DNA of 64,000 nt. It comes from CAYJLF01 sp964371055 (GTDB taxonomy: Bacteria > Eisenbacteria > RBG-16-71-46 > CAIMUX01). Shown piece by piece: positions 17,282-26,463 of this stretch; within the stretch, counting starts at the first letter, position 1, and every line of letters starts with the position of its first letter. Made by a program: the position numbers and the translations under genes. Where the stretch lies: positions 62,001 to 126,000 of the forward strand of contig CAYJLF010000010.1 in NCBI GenBank assembly GCA_964371055.1, given 5' to 3'. The notes under the pieces are model-generated. The model saw only the letters and a list, made by a program, of their open reading frames with translations, had not been told where the DNA came from and made no database searches.

Positions 17282-19014
17282 GACGGATCGCGCGACGCCG
17301 ACACCTGATTCCGCCGCTTCTGGCGCTCCTCTTCGCGGCTGGCGTCGGGCTTGGGGAGCCCGACACCTCTTCGGTGCCGGTGGGACCGGAGTGGAGTCGT
17401 ACGCCACTGCGGATCAACGGCATCGAAGTGGCGGTGCTGGGCGCCGCCGATACGCTCTCCGCCCTGGCCCGCGTCGCGGAGGTCACCGCTCGGTTGCACG
17501 AGCTGCAGGCGGACTCGGCCCGGGCCGCGTCGCGTTTTTCGGTCCTCCGGGTCAAGGACCGCTGGCTGGTGGTCTGGGACGACGTGCAGGTCCTCGAGGT
17601 GACCGAAGCCGACACCACGGGAGGGCGCGATCCGCGCTCCCTGGCCGAGGAGTGGGCCGGCCGGTTGGATCGCGCCCTGCTCGCCTCGGCCGGATCGGAG
17701 CTGCGATCCCGACTGTTTTGGAAGGTGGCGCTGGGTCTGGCTCTCCCGATCGTGTACGTGCTGCTGCTGCGGCTGGCCGGGCTTCTCTCCGAGCGTACCC
17801 GCCGGGCGCTGCGCCGAACGAGTGGAGGCCGCGAGGCTCTCCGGCGCGGCCCGTTGGCGCGACTCCCGGCGGGGACGGCGGTCGGCTGGATCGATCGGTT
17901 CATCGGGCTTCTGCGCGTGCTCGTCGTGGCCCTGCTCTCCGCCTCGTTCCTCCTGGCGCTCCTGGACCTTTTTCCCCAGACGGAACGGATGTCGAGGGAG
18001 GCGTGGCAGGCGGTGCGTCGTCTCCTGCAGGCCGGCGGGAGCACGCTGCTCGGCTGGCTTCCTCGCCTTCTCATCTTCGTTCTGCTCGTGATCGGCCTGC
18101 GCATCGGGTTCCGCTTCACCGACTTCCTCTCGGCCTCGCTCTCGCACCGGCGTGGGGGGGAGGCGCGCCTCCGCCGGGACCAGGCGCGGATCGTGAATGT
18201 GATCATGAAGGCCGCCCTGGTCTTCGGCGCCGTCCTGATCTTCACGGTTCTGCTTCCGCCCGGCGAGGCGATGGTGATGACGCTCCTGATCCTGGCGCTC
18301 GTCGCCGTCGCTCTCGTCACGCTGCACGAGCCGCTGGCGGCGCTGGGACAGCACCTCGTCTTCGAGTTCAGCGGGGTTTGTTCCCCCGGCGACCGCGTGC
18401 GCGTCGCGGGCCGCCAGGGTGTTGTGCTGGGCATCGACGCCTTCGGCCTCCGCCTCCTGACCAGACGGGGCGATGTCCTTTTCTTCCCGTATCGCCAGGT
18501 CGTCTCCGGACTGGAGGTCTTCCCGCGCGGGACCTGGAGCTGGCGCTGGCGTCTCGAAGTGCGCGCCCCTCGGATCACAGGCGTGGAGCCGGAGGCGTCG
18601 AGGCGGGAGCCGGTGCACCTCGCGGTGCGGCGCGGTCTCCGCGACGCGTGGGGAAGGCTCGACCGCGAGGCGGTGTTGCGCCTCGTCGAACTGCGCGGCA
18701 GCACGCGCGTCTATGACCTGGTGTTGCGCTCGACACGCAAGCGTGCGGTCGCCTTCGCGCGCGAAGCCTGGTCGGGGCAGGAGTGGCCCGGCGCCGCCTT
18801 GCTGTTCGACGCCAGCCGCGGGGAGGACGATCCTTCCGGCGTCACGCCGGAAGATCTCGGGCCATCGACGTCAGGAGCGCCGCGGGCCGGGATCGACGGG
18901 CAATTCCGCCGTGACAACGACGAGGCCGCGCTCTGCGGGGAGGTCCTGGAGGAGACGCTCCTGCAGGCCCTGGAGCAGGTCGGGCTGAAGGCACGACTCG
19001 CGATTCATGACTGA
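17278..19014 (+). CDS. MscS-family mechanosensitive channel with long N-terminal domain
   Basis: 578 residues. A signal peptide (LIPPLLALLFAAGVGLG) is followed by a roughly 120-residue extracytoplasmic domain and then four or five membrane segments (about 145-165, 215-240, 255-285, 310-350). The pore-to-beta-domain junction LHEPLAALGQHLVFEFSGVC, then SPGDRVRVAGRQGVVLGIDAFGLRL and GDVLFFPYRQV, is diagnostic of MscS. Channels of this kind open under membrane tension to release solutes on osmotic downshift. It overlaps the upstream gene by four bases, and a K+ transporter gene follows 63 bp later. The N-terminal extension places it with larger MscK/YbiO-like forms. Confidence 0.88.
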   Translation: MRRIARRRHLIPPLLALLFAAGVGLGEPDTSSVPVGPEWSRTPLRINGIEVAVLGAADTLSALARVAEVTARLHELQADSARAASRFSVLRVKDRWLVVWDDVQVLEVTEADTTGGRDPRSLAEEWAGRLDRALLASAGSELRSRLFWKVALGLALPIVYVLLLRLAGLLSERTRRALRRTSGGREALRRGPLARLPAGTAVGWIDRFIGLLRVLVVALLSASFLLALLDLFPQTERMSREAWQAVRRLLQAGGSTLLGWLPRLLIFVLLVIGLRIGFRFTDFLSASLSHRRGGEARLRRDQARIVNVIMKAALVFGAVLIFTVLLPPGEAMVMTLLILALVAVALVTLHEPLAALGQHLVFEFSGVCSPGDRVRVAGRQGVVLGIDAFGLRLLTRRGDVLFFPYRQVVSGLEVFPRGTWSWRWRLEVRAPRITGVEPEASRREPVHLAVRRGLRDAWGRLDREAVLRLVELRGSTRVYDLVLRSTRKRAVAFAREAWSGQEWPGAALLFDASRGEDDPSGVTPEDLGPSTSGAPRAGIDGQFRRDNDEAALCGEVLEETLLQALEQVGLKARLAIHD

Positions 19015-19077
19015 AGCGCCGCATGACTGATGCGCCGGTGGTCGCCTCGCCCCGGGCCGCGGCGCGGGACTGACGGA

Positions 19078-20862
19078 ATGGTCAACGCACGGGTCACCCC
19101 TCCCGCCCCACGACTCGGAAAGCCTTGTTCGCGGACCGGGTGTAATCGCCTGCTGGGCGCCCTCACCGCCGTCGTCCTCTTCGCCGGGCTGGCCGGGCTC
19201 CTGTGGGAGTACGGCTTTGGCGTCGATCCGGCGACCGCGACCCGACTCCACCGGATGCACCTCGGAGTCGCGGCGGCCTTTCTCGTCCTGAAGCTCCTGA
19301 AGATCGTGGCGGCGCCGGAGCGGCTGGCCTATCTCCGATCCCACTGGCTGGACTACACGCTGATCTTCGTGCTCGGCGTGCAGTTCGTGGTCTACCTGAT
19401 GCTCCAGCGCACGCCGGAGTTCCGCTTCCTGCGGGAAACCGGCCAGCTCGGGGCGCTGACGGTGGTCTATCTCGCCGTGCTGCAACTCGGACTGGTCGCC
19501 GCGTTTGCGCTCCGGTCGACCTATTTCCATCGCGCGCTGATCCGCCTCCGCCTGAAGCCGGCCCAATCCCTGGCCCTCAGCTTCGTCGTGGCGATCGTGA
19601 TCGGGACGCTGTTGCTCCTTCTGCCGCGGGCCGGCGCCGGGGGAGTGCCTCTCACCCTGCGGGAGGCGTCGTTCACCTCGGTGTCGGCCGTCTGCGTCAC
19701 CGGTCTCACGGTGCTCGAGCCGGGGATTCGCCTCTCCCCGTTCGGGCAGTGGATCCTTCTCGCCCTGATCCAGGTCGGCGGGCTCGGGATCCTCACCCTG
19801 ACTGCATTGCTCGTCGATCTGAGCGGCGCGGCGCCGCGGGCGGAGCGCGCGGTGCTGGCCCGCGCGCTGGACGCAGGTCGGGTCGAGGAACTCGGGAGCC
19901 TCGTGCGGGGCGTCGCGGCGCTGACCCTCGTCATCGAGCTCATCGGGGCAGGGGCCCTCTACCTGGCGTGGGCCGAGCAGATCCCCGAACGGCTGATGCG
20001 AACTCAGTATGCGTTCTTCCACGCGATCTCCGGCTTCTGCAACGCCGGCTTTGCGCTCTTCCCGGGCAACCTGGAACGTTTCACGTCCGACCTGGCGGTC
20101 AGCCTCACCCTGATCGTGATGATCACGGCGGGAGGACTCGGCTTCGGCGTCCTGTCCGCCTTGCTGCGACGCGGGCTGCGGGCCTCGGTTGGCCTCTCGA
20201 GCCCGCGGTTGAGCAATCATGCCCGGATCGTGCTGGCGACCAGCGGATTGCTCCTGGTCGCCGGGGCGGTCCTCTTCTGGGCGTGCGAACGCCGCGGCGT
20301 CCTGGCCGGCCTCCCTCCCGCCCAACAGTGGCTGGCGGCGGTCTTCCAGTCGGTCACGCTGCGCACGGCGGGCTTCAACACCGTCCCGTTCGCGGCGATC
20401 GCTCCCGCCACCATCCTCCTCTGCCTCCTCTGGATGGGGATCGGCGGCTCCCCCGGTTCGGCTTCCGGCGGCTGCAAGACGACCACGGTCGCGGTGTTGG
20501 CCAGCGGACTCAACGGGCGACGGATCCTGGGCGTCTCGATCGCTCCGGAGACGTTTCGCGCGGCGACTCGGCTCGCTGGCGCCTATGCCGCGGTCTTCGT
20601 TGGCGCCACGCTCGCGCTCTGCCTGCTGGAAGGACGCTGGACCGGCGCGCTGGCGTTCGAGTCGATGTCGGCGCTCGGCACGGTCGGACTTTCCCTCGGC
20701 GAGACGACGCGAGTGGGGGATCCGGCGCTCGTCGTGCTGATGATCACGATGGTGATCGGGCGGATCGGTCCGGTCGCCGCCGCCATGGCGCTCCTGGCCC
20801 CCGGACACGGGAAGATCATCGCCGGCCCGGCAGACCGCGCCGGCCAACCCCGACTCGGATAA
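19078..20862 (+). CDS. TrkH/KtrB-type potassium transporter membrane subunit
   Basis: 594 residues, polytopic. The four K+-filter P-loops are visible in order: SAVCVTGLTV, SGFCNAGFALF, VTLRTAGFNTV and SALGTVGLSLG. Between them is SPGSASGGCKTTT, the gate-loop region typical of KtrB/TrkH. About 150 N-terminal residues add extra membrane helices before the first repeat, as in some TrkH forms. The C-terminus MITMVIGRIGPVAAAMALL is also family-typical. No cytoplasmic TrkA/KtrA gating subunit gene is nearby. ATG 19078 is chosen as start; the ribosome site is weak, and the MscS stop is 63 bp upstream. Confidence 0.9.
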   Translation: MVNARVTPPAPRLGKPCSRTGCNRLLGALTAVVLFAGLAGLLWEYGFGVDPATATRLHRMHLGVAAAFLVLKLLKIVAAPERLAYLRSHWLDYTLIFVLGVQFVVYLMLQRTPEFRFLRETGQLGALTVVYLAVLQLGLVAAFALRSTYFHRALIRLRLKPAQSLALSFVVAIVIGTLLLLLPRAGAGGVPLTLREASFTSVSAVCVTGLTVLEPGIRLSPFGQWILLALIQVGGLGILTLTALLVDLSGAAPRAERAVLARALDAGRVEELGSLVRGVAALTLVIELIGAGALYLAWAEQIPERLMRTQYAFFHAISGFCNAGFALFPGNLERFTSDLAVSLTLIVMITAGGLGFGVLSALLRRGLRASVGLSSPRLSNHARIVLATSGLLLVAGAVLFWACERRGVLAGLPPAQQWLAAVFQSVTLRTAGFNTVPFAAIAPATILLCLLWMGIGGSPGSASGGCKTTTVAVLASGLNGRRILGVSIAPETFRAATRLAGAYAAVFVGATLALCLLEGRWTGALAFESMSALGTVGLSLGETTRVGDPALVVLMITMVIGRIGPVAAAMALLAPGHGKIIAGPADRAGQPRLG

Positions 20863-20923
20863 ACCAGAGGCCCGCCTCAGGAGTCGACCCTGAGCCGGAA
20901 GTCGACGGTTTTGCCGTGGGAAC

Positions 20924-20939
20924 CGGCGGTTCACCGCCG
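20924..20939 (+). terminator. Short GC hairpin after the K+ transporter gene
   Basis: CGGCGG-TTCA-CCGCCG, 61 bases after the stop codon. There is no T-run, so this is a weak candidate. Confidence 0.25.
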
Positions 20940-21056
20940 ACATATGGAAGACGGTTGCCGCCTTGCTGCTGCCTCGGCGTGGATGTAGCTTTCCAGAGTC
21001 GGCGCGCCGACCAGCGCGGACCAACCCGAAGGTAAGATCCTGGAGGAAGTTGCACG

Positions 21057-22067
21057 ATGTACCGATCAATCGTTCGCAAAACGGCGGACGCCGGGGACCC
21101 CCTGCTCCGATCGGCCGGATCACGGATCGGCCGGTCTTTTGCCCTGGGGTTCACGGTCGCGACGATGCTCGCGGCGGCCGCGGCTCCCGCGCTCGCGGCG
21201 CGTTGGCTCTGCCCCGACTGCACGGACGGGGTGATCGAACGGACCGGCGAGACTTCCGACCTCGACTGCCCGGCCTGCGGGGCTCACTACCCGGCCTTCG
21301 AACTCACGCCGCCTGTCGCGTTCCTCAATGTCTCCACGCGCGATGCGGCCGAGGTGAGCTGGAACCCGGTCAATCCCGAACCGTGCCGCATCTACCGGCC
21401 GGACGGCGTCGAGGCGACGAGCGCCGAGGGAGACACCGTCTGGGTTCCCTGGATCGCGGTCGATTACTTCATTCCCAGGATGCGGATCCTCCGCCTGGTC
21501 GACGGGCGCGAGTTGAAGACCGACTACGCCAAGACCCGGGAGGGAGGGTACTGCCCCGCGCCGCCGCGCTTCACCTATGTGGTCAGCGACTCATTGTCGC
21601 TCCCCGGCCGGACGCCGAGCGCCTTCGAGGATACGGGCGAGTACTCGCTGGCCGAGCTCTTCATCGTGGCCTTCAACCCCGCTTCGCGCGACTCGGCTCG
21701 AGTTCGGTTCATCCGGGAGGTCGAGGCGGGCCTCCATCCGAGGCTGCCGCGCACGCAACCGCGCGTCGTACGACTGGCCGAGGTCGTCACGCCGCCGTCC
21801 GTGGCGAGTCCGGAGCTGAAGGCCGAGGCCGTCGTCGAAGCCAGGGTGCACGAGCGTCGCGGTATCACCGGAGTCCATCTCGTCCAGGGGACAGGAAATC
21901 CGGTGCTGGATCAGCACGCCGTCTCCCTGGCGCAGGGATGCAGCTTTTCCTCGGCGGGTGAACTGGGAGTCGCGGTGCCAGCCTGGGTCAACCTTCGGAT
22001 TCGCTATGAGGGATCGGGAGGATCGATCGAAGTCGAGCCGGCCAGGAACGGTTTCTGGCGGCGGTGA
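21057..22067 (+). CDS. Periplasmic protein with zinc ribbon and TonB C-terminal domain
   Basis: 336 residues. A long signal peptide (FALGFTVATMLAAAAAPALA) is followed at once by a four-cysteine ribbon, CPDC...CPAC (about residues 52-75). An unrecognised beta-rich middle (about 80-230) comes next. The last about 80 residues match a TonB_C fold: VVEARVHERRGITGVHLVQG, then GNPVLDQHAVSLAQGCSF and WVNLRIRYE. There is no TonB-like membrane anchor with proline-rich spacer, so it is not a classical TonB. It more likely uses the domain to bind an outer-membrane or peptidoglycan partner. GGAGGAAG precedes ATG 21057. Confidence 0.7.
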   Translation: MYRSIVRKTADAGDPLLRSAGSRIGRSFALGFTVATMLAAAAAPALAARWLCPDCTDGVIERTGETSDLDCPACGAHYPAFELTPPVAFLNVSTRDAAEVSWNPVNPEPCRIYRPDGVEATSAEGDTVWVPWIAVDYFIPRMRILRLVDGRELKTDYAKTREGGYCPAPPRFTYVVSDSLSLPGRTPSAFEDTGEYSLAELFIVAFNPASRDSARVRFIREVEAGLHPRLPRTQPRVVRLAEVVTPPSVASPELKAEAVVEARVHERRGITGVHLVQGTGNPVLDQHAVSLAQGCSFSSAGELGVAVPAWVNLRIRYEGSGGSIEVEPARNGFWRR

Positions 22068-22102
22068 GAGAACGGTGTTGTCGCCATCGGCGCGGTTTCG
22101 TC

Positions 22103-22132
22103 TTGCTGGGGCTCCCTGATCTTCGGTATAAC
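22103..22132 (+). promoter_or_regulatory. Candidate promoter for the carboxypeptidase genes
   Basis: TTGCTG (22103-22108), an 18-bp spacer and TATAAC (22127-22132) lie about 145 bp upstream of the ATG at 22277. The -10 matches the consensus at five of six positions; the -35 is weaker. Confidence 0.4.
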
Positions 22133-22276
22133 TCGCGTCACGCTTCGTCATCGGGCGTGCCGCAGGGAAGCGGCGGCGCCCGCCCGGCGCAGCGTGGCGA
22201 TCGCGCCCCGGCGGTCGCCCGCATCGCCCGACGTTCCACGGGCAGGCAGTCCAGGGATGGTGTTGCGGGAGGCCGG

Positions 22277-23542
22277 ATGAAGTGCCCCGGACCTGTGTCG
22301 TCCTTCTGGTCGTATGATCGCGGGACGAGTGTGCTTGTCGTCGCGCTGGCTCTCCTGCTGAGCACATGGCTCGCGCCCGGATGTGGCGGCGGTCCCGCCC
22401 AGGAACCGGATCAAGCGGCGGTCTCCGACACCGCGCAGGTCGTCTTCGCCGGTCGTCCGCTGGAGATGCCGCCGCTCCCCTGCGCGTCCGCGATCCTGCT
22501 CGAGCCGACCGGCAGCCGGATTCTGTACGAGCAGAACGCGCACGAACAGCGAGCCCCCGCCAGCATCGCCAAGATGACGCTGGAGCTGGTCGTGATGCGG
22601 GAGGTCGAGGCGGGCCGCCTGGCGCTGGCGGACTCGATCCGCGTCTCGAGCTGGGCCAGCAAGATTGGCGGCTCTCAGGCCTACCTCGCCGACGGCGAAG
22701 TCTTTCCGCTCGAGGAGCTGATGAAGGCGATCGCGATTCACTCCGCCAACGACGCTTGCGTCGCCGTGGCCGAGCACATCGCCGGCACGAGCGACGGCTT
22801 CGTGCGCCTGATGAACCAGGAGATCGAGCATCTCGGCCTGCAGCACACCGCCTATGTCAACGTGCACGGCCTAGACGACGAACCCGGAGTGGGGAATTAC
22901 ACCACGGCGCATGACATCGCCCTGATCGGCCGCGAGCTGATCCGCCATCCGAAGATCCTCGAGTGGTCGTCGATCAAAGAAGAGTGGTTCCGGCCGCCGG
23001 ATCCGGCCACGAAGAGCGAAGGCTTTCTCCTGCAGAACACGAACAAGCTGCTGGGTCGGTTCGCCGGACTGGACGGACTCAAGACGGGGTACACCTCCAA
23101 AGCAGGTTTCTGCCTCTGCGCGACGGCGGAGCGGAACGGATTCCGTCTCGTCTCGGTCGTCCTGGGCGCGGAGTCCAACCGACATCGCTTCGATGAGACG
23201 GCGACCCTTCTGGCCGCCGGGTTCAACACCTATACGCCGGTCCGCGTCAGCCGAAAGGGAGAATCCCTGGGCGAACCGGTCGCGGTGCGCGGCGGTAAGC
23301 TCAAGAGCGTGACGGCGGTGGCGCCGCGCGATCTCACCGTCGTCGTGTCGCGCCCGGACGATCGACGCATCCAGAAGACGATCGAACCGCTCCCGGGGCT
23401 TCGTGCTCCGGTGCGGGCGGGGCAGCCGGTCGCGACGCTCAGGGTGACCTCGGGCGACGGCGTGCTGGCTGAGCTTCCGCTCGTGGCGGCCGAGGAGGTC
23501 CCCGCCTCCGGGTTCTTCCGGCGCCTCTTCTCTCGCGGATAG
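22277..23542 (+). CDS. D-Ala-D-Ala carboxypeptidase (S11), lipoprotein-like
   Basis: 421 residues. Family S11 catalytic motifs are present: S96-x-x-K99 (PASIAKM), S156-A-N158 and K269-T-G271. They are followed by the beta-rich C-terminal domain that positions PBP5-type enzymes at the membrane. The N-terminus ends in LLSTWLAPGC, suggesting lipidation at C36 instead of the usual C-terminal amphipathic helix. It trims pentapeptide stems of peptidoglycan in the periplasm. ATG 22277 has GGGAGG five bases upstream and starts the export signal; an in-frame start at 22064 would add 71 unstructured residues. It is followed 20 bp later by a paralogue. Confidence 0.9.
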   Translation: MKCPGPVSSFWSYDRGTSVLVVALALLLSTWLAPGCGGGPAQEPDQAAVSDTAQVVFAGRPLEMPPLPCASAILLEPTGSRILYEQNAHEQRAPASIAKMTLELVVMREVEAGRLALADSIRVSSWASKIGGSQAYLADGEVFPLEELMKAIAIHSANDACVAVAEHIAGTSDGFVRLMNQEIEHLGLQHTAYVNVHGLDDEPGVGNYTTAHDIALIGRELIRHPKILEWSSIKEEWFRPPDPATKSEGFLLQNTNKLLGRFAGLDGLKTGYTSKAGFCLCATAERNGFRLVSVVLGAESNRHRFDETATLLAAGFNTYTPVRVSRKGESLGEPVAVRGGKLKSVTAVAPRDLTVVVSRPDDRRIQKTIEPLPGLRAPVRAGQPVATLRVTSGDGVLAELPLVAAEEVPASGFFRRLFSRG

Positions 23543-23562
23543 ACGGGAAGGAGTCCGTAACC

Positions 23563-24822
23563 TTGCGTTTCAGCATCATGAACCCGGCCGCTCCTCCAGG
23601 TTTCAGGCGCCCTGCGCGATCCTCCGCGGCGACCGCGGGAGTCGTCTGCCTCGCGCTCCTCGTGCTGATGCTCGCGCTCGCCGCCACCGCGGTCGAGGCG
23701 GGATCCCGGAAGACGAAGAAGAAGCCGGCGCGCAAGTCCCGTTCGGCCGCCGTCTATCAGAAGTACCGGGAGGCCTATGCCTCGGCCTATGTCGTCGAAG
23801 CCGAGACGGGGAAGGTTCTCTTCTCGAAGGAGCCGGACCAGCTGCGCGCGCCGGCCAGCCTGGCCAAGATGATGACCGAGCTGATCATGCTCGAGGCGCT
23901 GGACCGGGAGCTCGTGTCTTTGGAGGACACGGTCACGGTTCCTTCGGAGGTGCGCACGGTCGGCGGCTCGCGCGTCCGCCTGCGCCCGGGGGAACGGGTG
24001 AGCGTGCGCGACCTCTTGCACGCGACGGCCATCTCCTCGGCCAATGACGCGGCGCTGGCGCTCGCCATCCATCTGGGGGGGAGCGAAGCGGCCTTCGTGC
24101 GACTCATGAACCAGCGCGCTCGCGAACTCGGCATGTCGCGTACTTCCTATGCCAATCCGCACGGGCTCGACCGCCCCGAGAGGACTTCGATCACGACCGC
24201 GCGCGACCAGTCGATTCTGGCGCGCGAGCTGATCCGGCACCCTCACGCGCTCGCGATCGCATCCACCGCTTGCGACACGATCCGCGGCTGCCAGGTGATC
24301 CACACCACCAACCGACTCCTCGGAAGCTGCGAGGGGGTCGACGGGCTCAAGACCGGCTACACCGGTCGGGCCGGCTTCTGCCTCGCCTCGACCGCCGAGC
24401 GTGATGGCATGCGCGTGATCTCCGTCCTGCTCGGCGGCTCCAGCAGCCGGCGCCGATTCGCGGAGTCGGAGGGGCTCCTCGCCCGGGCATTCGCCGGCTT
24501 CAAAAGGATCCCGGTCATTCGCAAGGGGCAGGACCTGGGCAAGAGCTGCACGATCCAGAACGGGGCTTCGCCGCGGGTGCGCCTGCTGGCCGGGGAGGAC
24601 GTGGCGGTGCTGCTGCCGGCGAGCCATCGCGGCGACATCCGGATGGAGGTGGAGGCTCCGCTCTTCCTGCGTCCGCCGATCGAGGCGGGAGCAGCCGTCG
24701 GGCACCTGCGGGTCTGGGTCGGCGACAGCCTGGCGGTGGCGGTACCGGCGGTGGCCGCGCGGGAGGTCCAGCGGGCCACGATCTTCGATCGCTTCGGTCA
24801 GCTTCTGGGTCTCGGCGACTAG
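23563..24822 (+). CDS. D-Ala-D-Ala carboxypeptidase (S11), second tandem copy
   Basis: 419 residues. Signal/anchor VVCLALLVLMLALAATAVEA is followed by a very basic KTKKKPARKSR stretch, then S99-x-x-K102 (PASLAKM), S159-A-N161 and K263-T-G265. It is clearly paralogous to the gene at 22277-23542 (shared FVRLMNQ, LKTGYT-x-x-A-G-F-C and ARELIRHP-type segments). The preferred start is TTG 23563, nine bases after GGAAGGAG; ATG 23578 is too far from that site. The basic stretch after the signal could bind teichoic-acid-like polymers, lipids or peptidoglycan. The pair probably arose by tandem duplication and may act on different envelope locations. Confidence 0.9.
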   Translation: MRFSIMNPAAPPGFRRPARSSAATAGVVCLALLVLMLALAATAVEAGSRKTKKKPARKSRSAAVYQKYREAYASAYVVEAETGKVLFSKEPDQLRAPASLAKMMTELIMLEALDRELVSLEDTVTVPSEVRTVGGSRVRLRPGERVSVRDLLHATAISSANDAALALAIHLGGSEAAFVRLMNQRARELGMSRTSYANPHGLDRPERTSITTARDQSILARELIRHPHALAIASTACDTIRGCQVIHTTNRLLGSCEGVDGLKTGYTGRAGFCLASTAERDGMRVISVLLGGSSSRRRFAESEGLLARAFAGFKRIPVIRKGQDLGKSCTIQNGASPRVRLLAGEDVAVLLPASHRGDIRMEVEAPLFLRPPIEAGAAVGHLRVWVGDSLAVAVPAVAAREVQRATIFDRFGQLLGLGD

Positions 24823-24834
24823 CGACGGCCGGCC

Positions 24835-26454
24835 ATGGCACTCCGCGTCATCCTGGCCGGCCACAACCTCGACCGGGACCTGCTGCTCGAGATCCGTTCC
24901 CTGCTCCACGATTGCGTCGAGGTCGAGACCGAGGATGCCCGGGCGGCCCTGCGCGAGAGGGTGCGGCAGGCCCTCGCACGAGATAACTGGACCCCGGAGA
25001 CCCTGGCGGCGGCCTATGCGCGCGTCAGTCGCGATCCCCGGTCCATCACCGAATTGCGCCGGGTCGCGCGGGAAGAAGTCGACCGGGCCCGCCGCAGCAA
25101 CGAGTCGATCATCTTCGGCCTGGGGCATAGCTCGGTCGCCGAACACGCCGTCTTCAACCTGGATGTCCTCGGCGTCTCGCGGCTGGCGGTCGAGGTCCTG
25201 GAGCGCGGGCGCCTCTCGAGCTACACCGAGAAGTCGCAGCGTTACATCCTGCTCGAGGAAGACTGGGTGCGGCCGGATGAGATCCGCGGCACGCCCGCCG
25301 AGGAGGCGTATCGCGACGTGCTGGGCGCGCAGCACGCCTTCTACCGCGAGGCCTACGATCGTTTGCTGGCTCGTTCGCTCGCGCGCGATCCGGCGGCTCG
25401 CGACGCAAAGTCCAGTCTGCGCCGGCTGGAAGGAGAGGCCAAGGAAGACGCGCGGTATGCACTTCCCCTCGCGACGACGGTGCAACTCGGGCTGACCATC
25501 AACGCCCGCGGCTTCGAGGGACTCGTGGCTCGCTGCGCGGCCCACCCGCTGGCGGAGATTCGGGAGCTGGGCCAGGCGCTCGGCGCGTCGGTCTCGGGCC
25601 TCGCCCCGTCGCTCGTCAAGTACACCGATCCGACGCCCTACCGGCGCGACGCCCGGGACCGACTGCGGGAGATGGCGGCCCAACTCGCTCCCGTCCATCC
25701 GGCACCGCCCCCGGGTGCCGTCGCGGAGGCACGCCCGACCGACAGCGAGGATCGGGAGATGGCAGACGATCCGACGCCGGAGTGCTGCATTCGCCTGGAA
25801 TCGACGACACCGGAACCGGATGCCACTCTCGCGGCGGCCCTGCTCTACGCGTCGCAGTCGGGGTCGTACGAGCATTGCGCCCGGGCCGCGCGGGGACTCA
25901 CCGATCCAGAGCGGCGCCGCCTGCTCTTATCGCATCTCGATGCGCTCGGCCCGCACGATCCGGTCCTGCGCGAGTACGAGCATCTCGACCTCGTCTTCGA
26001 CCTCGTGGTGAGCGCCTCCTGCTTCGCGCAGCTCAAACGCCACCGGATGGCGACGATGACGCCGTTGCCCTACGACCCGGGACTGGGGGTGACCATCCCT
26101 CCGTCCTTCGCGGAGGCCGGACTTGTCGAGAGCTATCGCGCTCTCGTCGCGACGGCCGGCGCGTGCGCGGATCGGATCGCCGCGGTCGCGCCGGAGGCGG
26201 CCCCCTATGTCCTGACCAACGGGCACCGGCGCCGGGTCCTTCTGAAGATGAATGCGCGGGAGCTCTACCATTTCGCCCGGCTGCGGGAGGATGCGCACGC
26301 GCAGTGGGACATCCGCCGCGTGGCGCGGCGCATGGTCGCGCTGGCGCGGGAGCGGATGCCGCTGACCCTGGCCCTGGCCGTCGGGAAGGATGGGTTCGAG
26401 GCGGCGCGGCGGGATCTGTGGTCGGGCGAGGATCCGGCGGCACTCTCCGGGTGA
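24835..26454 (+). CDS. thyX: Double-length flavin-dependent thymidylate synthase
   Basis: 539 residues, about twice the 210-250 of ordinary ThyX. The N-terminal half has FGLGHSSVAEHAVFNLDVLG and ERGRLSSYTEKSQRY, a ThyX motif in which RHR is replaced by R-G-R. It also has TTVQLGLTINARGFEGLV. The C-terminal half has EHLDLVFDLVVSASCFAQLK, then RHRMATMTPLPYDPGLG, where RHR is kept but the Ser/Arg-Tyr part is not. It ends with NGHRRRVLLKMNARELYHFA and REDAHAQWDIR. Each half thus keeps complementary parts of one site, suggesting a fused, pseudo-symmetric enzyme. ThyX makes dTMP from dUMP with methylene-tetrahydrofolate and FADH2. It follows the carboxypeptidase gene by 12 bp. Confidence 0.85.
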   Translation: MALRVILAGHNLDRDLLLEIRSLLHDCVEVETEDARAALRERVRQALARDNWTPETLAAAYARVSRDPRSITELRRVAREEVDRARRSNESIIFGLGHSSVAEHAVFNLDVLGVSRLAVEVLERGRLSSYTEKSQRYILLEEDWVRPDEIRGTPAEEAYRDVLGAQHAFYREAYDRLLARSLARDPAARDAKSSLRRLEGEAKEDARYALPLATTVQLGLTINARGFEGLVARCAAHPLAEIRELGQALGASVSGLAPSLVKYTDPTPYRRDARDRLREMAAQLAPVHPAPPPGAVAEARPTDSEDREMADDPTPECCIRLESTTPEPDATLAAALLYASQSGSYEHCARAARGLTDPERRRLLLSHLDALGPHDPVLREYEHLDLVFDLVVSASCFAQLKRHRMATMTPLPYDPGLGVTIPPSFAEAGLVESYRALVATAGACADRIAAVAPEAAPYVLTNGHRRRVLLKMNARELYHFARLREDAHAQWDIRRVARRMVALARERMPLTLALAVGKDGFEAARRDLWSGEDPAALSG

Positions 26455-26463
26455 TCGCGGCGG

